This document shows positions 55,750 to 64,000 of a DNA stretch of 64,000 bases, in pieces (within the stretch, counting starts at the first letter, position 1; each line of letters starts with the position of its first letter). This DNA comes from Hyperoplus lanceolatus (lineage: Eukaryota; Chordata; Actinopteri; Uranoscopiformes; Ammodytidae). The stretch is from positions 3,753,501 to 3,817,500 of the forward strand of contig CM049408.1 of NCBI GenBank assembly GCA_026929865.2, read 5' to 3'. Below the pieces are notes generated by a model. That model did not search any database, was not told where the DNA came from, and saw only the letters and a list, made by a program, of their open reading frames with translations. The position numbers and the translations under genes are program-made.

Positions 55750-56480
55750 TGCCTATTGAGGCAAAGTTCCTGATATGGAGAGAGAAAATGGCTGTGGCAA
55801 GAATGCAAGAGGACAATCCTGAGCTCATCTCTTACCAGACCTGTCAGATGAGCATGCTAAAGTGATGAACACAATGATGAAGATGATACATGTTCTCAGG
55901 GCATCCTCTTCCTATCAGCATCACATGCTGATAGGATGCAATGCTATTTCCTCTGCTCTGTTGATGCAAACGCTGATGATCTGTTGCTGAACAACAATGT
56001 GAGATGGCTAAGCAAAGGCAGGGTGTTAGAACGCTTTTGGTCCATCAGAAGGGAAGTAGTAGCTTTTATGGAAGAGCTGAGAACTCAGAAGGCAACAGAG
56101 TTTTCTCTATTTTTAAAAGATGAGAAAAAGATGGATAATGTGGGCTTTTTGGTTGATATCACTACACACCTCAATGAACTTAATTTGAAGCTACAGGACA
56201 AGGACAATTGAATTTGTGAACTGATGACAGCTGTCCGCTCTCCTATCAGAGGAAACTTTACCCTCCTCCTCAATCAACCAGTCCACAACGTTTTTGACCA
56301 AACATACCCACTCAAGACTGAACTGAGGTCACAGAAAATAAGCAGTCTCAGAGCCCAATATGAACAATCCACCCGGATCCTGATCCATTCATTCACTGCC
56401 CAACAACGTGCTAATGAATGTTCCCTCAGAGTCACTTGGATTTTGGCTAATAATGAAAAAGCCATTTACTGATGGAGGGG
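55750..56480 (+). pseudogene. hAT (GTF2IRD2-like) transposase fragment, pieces out of order
   Basis: Bases 55936-56212 read LLLNNNVRWLSKGRVLERFW, then DNVGFLVDITTHLNELNLKL, typical of the GTF2IRD2/ZBED-like hAT transposases, with a TGA where the family continues. Bases 56335-56472 then read SLRAQYEQSTRILIHSFTAQ and LRVTWILANNEKAI, which resembles the N-terminal part (SL.A...A...K....G) of the same family. The N-terminal piece thus follows the central piece, suggesting rearrangement. Confidence 0.6.
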
Positions 56481-56483
56481 TTC

Positions 56484-56830
56484 AAATCAAATCAAATACA
56501 TTTTATTTGTATAGGCCAATATCACAAATTTGCCTCAGTGGACTTCACATTCCATACAATATGACAGTACAAAGTAAAATATAACAGGGAAAATAGTGTG
56601 GATGCAGGAGGACTACAGATGCTGAGGGGGACCTGATCCACACCGTCTCGTCTCCACCAGGGAAAACTGGAAGAGGACAGACAGAACCAATGAGTCCAAA
56701 ACTCCACTGTCCTGGCCTCCTTCCTCCTGCGGTTAGAGCCCGGCTCAGACAGGTTGGAGGTCTGAGAGGCTGCTTCCAGGTTTGTTGCCATCAGAGGCTG
56801 GAGTTTGTCCGTGAAGACCTGTTCAACTGT
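56484..56830 (-). mobile_element. LINE/SINE 3' end (reverse orientation)
   Basis: CAAATCAAATCAAATACATT, then TTATTTGTATAGGCCAATAT and CACAAATTTGCCTCAGTGGA, is a very common fish non-LTR 3' end read in reverse. The (ATCAA) tail is at its left side. The element body extends rightward but is not coding here. Confidence 0.6.
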
Positions 56831-57434
56831 TTGGTAGTTAACTCCTAATAGGTTGTTTAAACCGTAGGTCTGTAAACCTTCTTTAAATCTGTAAAATCAA
56901 TGAGAGATAGATAATGCACCAGAGAAAATATAACAAGATAAAATATCTAAGTCTGAAGCCGCTTCTAGCCTACTCCATTGTAAATAATGTGAAGATAAAA
57001 ATAAATTACACAAGGAATCCCTTCGATTAATTTAAATTGGGATAAGTTTGGAACACATGATAACTTTTCACAAAGATCTTAGTCAATGCCCAGCTCCACT
57101 TATTGTCTGAGAGTGGACATGGTGCAGCCCTCCAACAGGAATTGAAGGCCAGCCCCCAACTTCATCCCTATGTGGGAGGCTCCTCAGAAATGCATACGAG
57201 CCCATGAGGGAGAGCTCCTCTGTGGCTTCCTCCACAGCTTGCCTTGCCTTGCCCAGATTTGTGGCATCTGCGATCTAATATCATACAACAGGAACAATAA
57301 TCATTATTTGGGAATTCTAAGCACTTTCATGACACAAATCATCTTCTAACAGTAAAAACTGCACTCACATGTGTTTGACATAAATCACATTGAAATTCAA
57401 CATCAGTAGAATATAGAGCACACACACCACACCT
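56831..57434. other. No gene seen; short duplication of 63.7-kb sequence
   Basis: Bases 57349-57410 (TAACAGTAAAAACTGCACTC, ACATAAATCACATTGAAATT, CAACATCAGT) recur at 63726-63788. Otherwise nothing recognised. Confidence 0.4.
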
Positions 57435-58580
57435 CACCACACCAGTGTTAATTTCGTAGACTAAGACTATGACGAAAAATATTTGTCAACAAACCATTTT
57501 CAAGCACGAAAACTAAATAAAAAGGCATATATGATGACGAAGACTGACGAATATAACTGACACTATAGTCTATGAATAGGAACGAGACGAAACTGTTAGG
57601 GTGGGACGAATGGAGAAGAGATCCAATCAGAACTGTGGGACAAGTTGGGAAGAAATCAATCAGTGCATAGCAGCGAATGCAACCCTGTGTTGGTGAAAAT
57701 CGACGGGAGACCGCGCCAGTGTGAGCCGACGTGCAGAAAAACTCTGCGGTTTGATGGACAAAATGATAGTCAGGGATATCCTGCCCGTTAACGTTGTCTA
57801 GAGGAACGGCTAAGTTCCGCGATCTGTTTGTAGTAGGCTATGTCTCGAGCTTGAATACACAAGAGCCATGTCCCCAAACTGACTGCGCAACTATATAGGA
57901 AATGAATTGTGAAACTGCCGCCTCCCTCTGTTAGTTTCTGTTTTCACCCGAGTAAGTTACAATCATCTCCGACCGACGCATAGACAGCGTTCAATTAAAA
58001 CCTCTCATTTTATTATCAAAAAGGCTTTGATGCAAAATAAGTCCGAACACACAGCGCCCAGGGGCGGCCTTAACGATCTCGGGGACCTTTTCAAGACCTA
58101 GTGTAGGGCCCCCCACCTATTTGTTTTATTTTCTTTATTTAAATTTTTTTATAAATAATGCTTGTGCTTGCTCCCCGCAAAAAGAAAAAAGATTGTGGAA
58201 TCCAGTCGGTTCATAGACGGATCATGAGATAATGGGCCCCCGGGCACAGGCTCTTAAAGCCCCCCCAGCCCTCTATCCAGTCAGGTACACTGATTTTATG
58301 TGAGATTATTAAGAATGAAATAGAATACATGTTTTGTATTACAACCATTAAATATGTGTCTGTATTCAAACCTTAATACCATTCAATGAAGAAAAACACT
58401 TAGTCGACAAAGTCCGCTGTAGATTTAGTCAACTAAAATCTGCTTATATTTAGTAGACTAAGACTAGACTAAGACTAAAAGATTTTAGATGACTTAAATA
58501 GGACTAAGACTAAATGGTGTGATATTCAAAAGACTAAGACTAAATCAGAATTTGCTGCCAAAATTAACACTGCACCACAC
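57435..58580. mobile_element. Non-autonomous hAT element with perfect TSD
   Basis: The element is 57443-58572. The left end is CAGTGTTAATTTCGTAGACT and the right end, reverse-complemented, is CAGTGTTAATTTTGGCAGCA. CACCACAC flanks both sides (57435-57442, 58573-58580). Subterminal GACTAAGACTAAA repeats fill the right end. A C-rich block at 58060-58275 (CAGGGGCGGCC..., GGGCCCCCGGGC) may be a further nested element. Confidence 0.92.
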
Positions 58581-58626
58581 AGTAGCTTTACACAAAAACT
58601 ACTCCAAAAAGTGGTTTGAATCAACA

Positions 58627-60033
58627 TTAAAGGAGCTGTAAGCGGAATGGTTCTTTTAGCTAACTTCCTGTCAGTTACTGCAGTTAGCAGTCCCCTCACT
58701 CGTCCCTACGTCACCAAATTAATGCACTGCGGTCTTCAAGCAGCGAGTTATCAAGCATCATCTTAGATCCATAAGTGTGATAAAACATGATAAAAACCAT
58801 CAACACAGACATTGGGAAGGATTTTTACCTGCTCCGCCATTGTAGGCGCATACACATTCACCCATCTGTTTCTCTGGCGTGCAGCGGCAGTGAGACCATG
58901 GAGTGTATAGTATATATGAGTGAGACGAGTGACGGTTTGTAGCATTCTCTCCCCTGATTGGATAAAAAAATCGGGATACTGCAACATTTTAATTGGGCTA
59001 TTACTGCAAATCAGAATGACTTGGAGACCTGTGATATGACGTCCGCACGATGTTGAAGTAATTGCTGTAGGAATATGGAGTGATATAACATATATATTAA
59101 CACAAATAAACCGCTCTCTTCACCTTTAACCATTTACGTTTTATCCTTATAATATTTATAACTTTGAGATGAAGATTGACTGTTTCAGTCACTGTAATCG
59201 GTTCATTGTTTACTGTACGTATGACGACAACACGTTAGGGCGATCACCCCCGGAACCCATAGAGATTGCATTGCGAGGCCTGCAGTTGGGGAAAAAAAAA
59301 GTTTTACATTGAAGTCTATGAGAGCACCCATTTCAACTAGCCCGATATCGCCCCAGAGTGACGGTACAGAACACAGACGCTGATTGTATAATGATATTCA
59401 GACTTAGATGCAGGTAACAACTGTATTGAAATCAGAAATTATGATTATAAATAAAAAAATGTTTCATCATTATCATATTTTTGTTTTTTGCTGGTATGGC
59501 TCAAGGGGGGCGTCGCCCTATCGCCCTCTATGGGTGAGCTGCCGCTGGTTAAAGGTGAAGTAAGCGATTTGTTTGTGTTAATATAAGTGTTAAATCGCTC
59601 TTTATTCATACAGTGATCACTTACATAGTGTGCGTGTTTCATAAAGCTGATCTCTCAGTCAGCTGCTCTGCATGTAATCGGCAAATAAACTTTACGGGGG
59701 ATCCCGAAATTAATATCCAATCACAAGAGAGAACGCTACAAACCGACACCCGTCTCACTCATGGTCTCACTGCCGGTGCACTTCAGAGCAACAGATGGGT
59801 GAATGTTTATGCGCCTACAATGGCGGAGCAGGTAAAAATCCTTCCCAATGTCTGTGTTGATGGTTTTTATCATGTTTTATCACACTTATGGATCTAAGAT
59901 GATGCTTGATAACTCGCTGCTTGAAGACCGCAGTGCATTAATGTGGTGACGTAGGGACGAGTGAGGGGACTGCTAACTGCAGTAACTGACAGGAAGTTAG
60001 CTAAAAGAACCATTCCGCTTACAGCACCTTTAA
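58627..60033. mobile_element. Long-TIR TTAA element K
   Basis: The inverted repeats are about 350 bp (58627-58985 against 59680-60033) and close to identical in the outer 90 bp: TTAAAGGAGCTGTAAGCGGA on the left, TTAAAGGTGCTGTAAGCGGA on the reversed right. TTAA borders both ends. Each arm contains the ATGGCGGAGCAG|GTAAAA sequence (59818-59832 on plus; complement near 58829), which looks like a first coding exon (MAEQ) with a donor. Piggybac- or Kolobok-like by its TTAA. Confidence 0.85.
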
Positions 60034-60045
60034 AAACTGTAAATT

Positions 60046-61200
60046 GCAACTCCCTATACCGTTAATTAAATTTAACACCGTCCAGGGCCAGGGTTTTCTC
60101 CCCCTCCAGGGCCTCAAAAATCTTACGGCTTTGGATTTGGTGGATGAGGATGGTACAAAATTCTCTGGTGGGTCCCCCCTCATCCAACGCACCTTCTGCC
60201 ACCCCATCCAAGTCCAGCTTTGTGTGGGGGTCAAAACTTGACAGAGAAAAGGCCCTGGTCGCTAGGGCTGTGTCAAAAAATCGAAATATCGATATATCGC
60301 GATACTTAGTTTCCCGATATCAGTATCGATTTTTATATCAAAATATCGATTTTTTTTTATTATTTTTTTTTTATAATTTTTTTTGTTATTTTTTATTTTT
60401 TGCTTTTCAAGGCTTTATTGACAGTGCAGAGATACAGATATGAAGTGGGGCAGAGAGGGAATGAAACTACCATGGGTCAGATTCAAACCCATGTCTGCTG
60501 TCAGGCCTGAGCCTCTAGGATACTGACTATTGAAGTTAGATCAGTTTTGTTTATAAAAATACTTAAGATTCACTGTGTCACAAAAGCACACTGATGTGTT
60601 TTCATTTTCATTGTGTCCTGTACAGTTAGCACAAGAGTGAATTGGATTTGTTATTTTGATGTTATGGCAGCTGCAGCAGTGTTTGATCATTTGCCAAAAC
60701 CAAAAAAAGGAAGAAAAACAGTAAAGGAAGTTGTGAATGAAATAGTTTTGACTTCATTTGTCTGTGCAACTATCAATATATTGTGCTGTTATGTTTGACA
60801 AGGCAACTTGTTTATGGAATATCGCAATATATCGTGATATATCAAGGTACGCAATATATCGTGATATATCGTATCGTGACCAGTGTATCGTGATATGTAT
60901 CGTATCGCGAAGTCCTTGACGATACCCAGCCCTACTGGTCGCACAGTCAAGTTCCTCCCCCCTGATGGCATTGACCCTATAAAGTTCCTCTACCTTTGGT
61001 CGCACGTAGAGGTTGGACCTGCCCAACACGCTACGTCTCTGTAAGTCCCTTGGACGCACTTTGTCCAATGGGACGAAAGTCCTTAGCTGGCCTATCAGCC
61101 GACAAAGGCCTCAGGGATGTTTGCCACTCTATCACTGAGGGCCTGCAGGAACTCCACATGGGTTAGTGTTTCCTTCAACACCACTGTGCAGGTGGCTAAG
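60046..61200 (-). pseudogene. HECT-domain (G2E3-like) gene fragment
   Basis: The minus strand reads NLYVRPKVEELYRVNAIRGE and, beyond the inserted hAT, FDPHTKLDLDGVAEGALDEG, then GPTREFCTILIHQIQSRKIF. The GA.D.GGPTREF motif is typical of the HECT region in the G2/M-phase E3 ligase-like proteins that are highly multicopy in fish. An exon-like segment upstream (about 61205-61095) reads TCTVVLKETLTHVEFLQALS. The catalytic Cys lobe is absent, and the fragment ends near element K. It is probably a dead copy or transposon passenger. Confidence 0.6.
60255..60942. mobile_element. Non-autonomous hAT element inside HECT fragment, perfect TSD
   Basis: The element is 60263-60934. The left end is TAGGGCTGTGTCAAAAAATC and the right end, reverse-complemented, is TAGGGCTGGGTATCGTCAAG. 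CTGGTCGC flanks both sides (60255-60262, 60935-60942). ATATCGATATATCGCGATA and ATATATCGTGATATATC repeats lie subterminally. It belongs to the same broad type as 42037-42922. Confidence 0.93.
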
Positions 61201-61739
61201 ATGTCTAAAAAACATGAGAAAAATAATGATTTGTAGTACGTACACGAATGGCCACTTTCTTTGGTAGAATATAATTGCACGCACAGGGATTGTTAGGGTG
61301 GGATGGGGTTTATAAAAATATAAAAATGTAAATTGTTAACTCTTGTTTCATTGTACATTGTCGCAAAAAGAAATGTAACTACTGTGAAATATTGTAACAT
61401 GTGTGACAGTGTACATCTTGTCTAACAAGCAATAAAAATACAAGTAAAAAAAAATATATATAATTGCACACGTGCACTACAATGACATCATCAAATCAAC
61501 AATTATCTTAAATAAATTAATATATGCTATGTGAGTATGTAGAAAATAACTAAAGTAATTTGGCCTTTTCAAGCCTTCATTTGTATAGATGTAACATGGT
61601 GAGATATTACCAATTTAAAATGAAATTATGCAGTACAATACAGTTGGGTGTAAACAGAAAGAATAAGCATCCAATATAATGAAGTGGATGACATGGTCTT
61701 GTCTATGTGGGAGCTGTTAATGCTTAATTTACTGCCACT

Positions 61740-61930
61740 CACCTTTGTGACAGCGGCAGACCCTGATGTCCTCCTTGAGAATGGAGACCTTTATGGTTAC
61801 TTCTTCTCCTGTTTCTAGTGGGTCCTCCCCCTTCCACCCATCGGAACATCCCAAATCTCTCGACAAGTCCGTCTCTGTCCTCCGGTTCCTCTGTCTGCGT
61901 CAGTGCTCTGTCAAAGCTGGCGTTTCTCAA
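61740..61930 (-). pseudogene. Exon-like segment upstream of HECT fragment
   Basis: On minus, one frame reads WKGEDPLETGEEVTIKVSIL, then KEDIRVCRCHKG, and ends at a GTGAGT donor (61743-61738). It could be an upstream exon of the HECT-like gene. I do not recognise the sequence. Confidence 0.3.
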
Positions 61931-62052
61931 AGTCCAGACACATATTGTGCTAACCATATTGAGAGGTGAGGAACAAGTATTGGGAGGGAAGCAATAAGAA
62001 AAAATTAGCCGAGATCACGGGATACTCTATTATCAAAATGATATAGTCTACA

Positions 62053-62160
62053 TCAGGGGTCACCAACACAGTGCCCGCGGGCACCCGCAAGGACCATTTG
62101 AGGCGCCCGCAGGCCTGTTCTAAAAATAGCACGACTCACTAGTGAGCTGCTTCTAAAAAA
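62053..62160. mobile_element. hAT-like terminus fragment
   Basis: CAGGGGTCACCAACACAGTG, then CCCGCGGGCACC, is a familiar vertebrate hAT-type end. The remainder is disrupted by element D copy 2. No matching right end was identified. Confidence 0.4.
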
Positions 62161-62212
62161 AGTTAAATTAATTTTAAAATATGTTTTTTTATATCACACT
62201 TGCATTTATATG

Positions 62213-63329
62213 TAGGGGAAGGTGGGGTGATTTGTGCAACTTTTTACTCAAAGTGATTTTAAAGTGAGGCCTTGACAGTTATGTCTCCAACTCAAATATG
62301 TACATATATTTCAGGATGTTGTGCATCCCTGGCAATAAAAACTTTGGATCTGGAATAAACTGTTTAAGAAATATAGCTTTCGGAAAAAAAGTTGTCTTGT
62401 CGCACAAATCACCCCACGTAGTGGGGTGATTTGTGCGTCATTGTGTCACAATGACAAAGTCACCATCATCATCTTTCTGGCCATCTGAACTCTCATCAGT
62501 GGTGTCGTTAAGTGGAGTTGAGATGTCACTCTCTTCTGAGCTACTGTAGACAATCACTTTCTTTTGGTGACCAGCGTATACAGCCATGCCACTGGCACAA
62601 CTCTCAGAAATGTACTTTGCACTAGTTGCTCCGTGCTTGTGGAACCAACTGCCACCTGACAAATGTGATTCCCCCTACATTTCTGCCTTTAAATCAAGGC
62701 TCAAAACCCATATGTACACCCTGGCTTTTCCTCCCCATTAACTATCTTACCTCTGCACTACTATCTGTGTTTATGTGGATGTATGGGCTTTACGTCTTTT
62801 ATTTTGGTTATTGTTATTGTACCTTCATTGTTTACCTACTGAATGCACTATGTACAGCACTTTGGACAGTGCAAACTGTCATAAATGTGCTTTTCTAAAT
62901 ACGTTTTACTTACTTACTTACTTATAACTCACCCAGGCCCTTGCGCACAAATCACCCCATCCCCAGAATTTTGGATAATAGGCATGATGCAGCAATTTAG
63001 GGTTGACATTGTGCTAACTATATAGACTCAAAGTGTAGCATACCAAAGCACTAAAACATGTGTCAAATGTTTTCAAACGTGTCTATAATTGTTCAGACAC
63101 AATAATCAAAAAACCTTGATCATGGAAATTTTACTTTGAAAGGCAAAACACAGTTTTTTGAGCTTAAATGTGCTTATATCTTATTCCTTGTGTCTCCCTT
63201 CTTTACAGGATGAGTCAAATGGATGGCTCTTCTTAAATATGTGGTCACATTTCCAATTTCTTCCACGGTTTTCTAGAAACAAGGGGTTTTGCAACTTCCA
63301 AAACGCACAAATCACCCCACCTTCCCCTA
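62213..63329 (-). mobile_element. TA-flanked element D, copy 2 (inverted)
   Basis: Both ends show TAGGGGAAGGTGGGGTGATT, with TA borders (62213-62214, 63328-63329). The interior is the reverse complement of copy 1, very similar and including the same LINE tail (62626 to about 62930). The minus-strand frame reads HQKKVIVYSSSEESDISTPL, then NDTTDESSDGQKDD and DGDFVIVTQ (stop near 62438), a better preserved C-terminus than in copy 1. A 37-bp palindrome follows the stop. Confidence 0.87.
62401..62437. repeat. Perfect palindrome built from element D end motif
   Basis: CGCACAAATCACCCCAC (62401-62417) and GTGGGGTGATTTGTGCG (62421-62437) are perfect complements around a 3-nt loop. The arm is the same motif as the inner part of the element's terminal repeat. 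Copy 1 lacks this palindrome at the equivalent site (about 47112). Confidence 0.95.
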
Positions 63330-63796
63330 TATGAAAATGACAAGATCTTTAAAATAAAATAATAATAAATATTTGTACAATACATGGAAGTTTAGATAAT
63401 TCAGTCAATCTCTGACCTATTCTAGTTCAACGGTGAGTGCGCATGACAAAGGAAGCCTCAGTGTTCATGGGGCTGAGCGTAAGCTAGCGGGAACAGCGAT
63501 GATGGGGAGCTGAATCCATGAGCTGAATGCACATTCTTACCCCAAAAACATGACAGAAAAAAGGAAGAGAACCTATCATTTTCACAGTGAATGGGAGGAA
63601 CGACCGCAAGTATATATACACTTTGCATTGGCGCCTTGCATTGAATTTAAATAAATGTAGCAAAGTCCTACTTTGAGAACATGGACTGAAGGCTATAATT
63701 TCCATTTGATATCACCTTTTTTTTTACAGTAAAGACTGCACCCGCATATGTGTAAGACATAAATCACATATTGAAATTCAACATCAGTGTGATATA

Positions 63797-63846
<50 letters not shown>

Positions 63847-64000
63847 TGTTTTGTGTGTGTGTTTGCTTCAGCCCTCATTTTCCTGGCTGTTCCAAGCCGA
63901 ACATGTTTGCCTGACCTGATGGTGGCAGCCTGTGCCAGTGCTCTCCCTCCAAAAGCAGCCGCTTTTATTTCAAGGATGTGCTCCCTTTTTGTCTTTTTCT
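63330..64000. other. No gene seen; GT microsatellite at 63799-63845
   Basis: A (GT)n run of about 23 units (63799-63845) and a short duplication of 57349-57410 (at 63726-63788) are the only features noted. Confidence 0.6.

Noticed and set aside
59613-59897. 94-codon plus ORF in element K ending VLSHLWI
   Set aside because: It runs through the start-exon donor and the inverted-repeat arm; the same text appears on minus at 58763-58987 because the arms are inverted copies, not because it is a protein.

Overview
The window looks like teleost fish nuclear DNA. It is AT-rich and intron-rich, with GT/AG splice signals, long (GT)n/(CA)n microsatellites and a mix of transposon families typical of ray-finned fish: hAT, PIF/Harbinger with Myb/SANT partner genes, Tc1, pogo-like, TTAA-flanked elements, a tnp2-like transposase, and L2-type LINEs with pentanucleotide tails. 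I found no complete host gene, no rRNA or tRNA, and no CRISPR array. Prokaryotic signals such as operons and ribosome binding sites do not apply. All family names rest on reading motifs by eye; no search was run.

Layout. 0-5 kb: a PYM1-like exon fragment, an SGNH-hydrolase reading frame split by a hAT element (724-1885), and a 2-kb diverged foldback (2474-4517). 5-13.4 kb: a hAT copy (5' part 5026-5545, 3' part 12350-13370) that appears to be opened by a 6.8-kb insertion. The insertion carries a multi-exon DUF4806-type gene with a chain of microexons, and its introns hold further insertions (7041-8172, 10131-11126). 13.4-20.3 kb: a LINE endonuclease scrap, 330-bp repeats, a P2X7-like domain fragment, hAT elements and a decayed hAT transposase. 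20.3-25.5 kb: a pogo-like gene interrupted by a Harbinger element (21352-24867) that holds a near-complete transposase, a convergent Myb/SANT gene and a nested hAT (23253-23910). 25.5-33 kb: non-autonomous elements with terminal inverted repeats (26630-27495, 28111-29087, 30326-30939, 32135-32783). 33.6-38.6 kb: a second pogo-like transposase, broken by an element at 33977-36220 (itself carrying 35775-36187) and by a Myb/SANT-bearing insertion.

38.7-45.4 kb: a chimeric head-to-head Tc1 (38737-39929), a 468-codon tnp2-like transposase frame, two adjacent hairpins (41476-41597), a hAT element, a second Myb/SANT gene and a GGGCC-type element. 45.4-54.8 kb: a TA-flanked element with a captured LINE tail (46212-47305), a possible host terminal exon (48285-48568), a Tc1 element with an L2 LINE inside it (49058-51640), possible conserved non-coding sequence near 51.8-52.3 kb, and a 3' LINE fragment (53690-54806). 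54.8-64 kb: transposase scraps, a hAT element (57443-58572), a long-TIR TTAA element (58627-60033), a HECT-like fragment opened by another hAT (60263-60934), and an inverted second copy of the TA-flanked element (62213-63329).

The genes do not form a pathway. They are layers of transposon insertion, and intact target-site duplications let much of the order of insertion be read. I found no convincing new biological system. The best leads are the symmetric microexon chain, the twin hairpins at 41.5 kb, the internal palindrome built from terminal-repeat sequence in the 62.2-kb element, the two head-to-head Tc1 pieces, and the unidentified exon at 48.3 kb.
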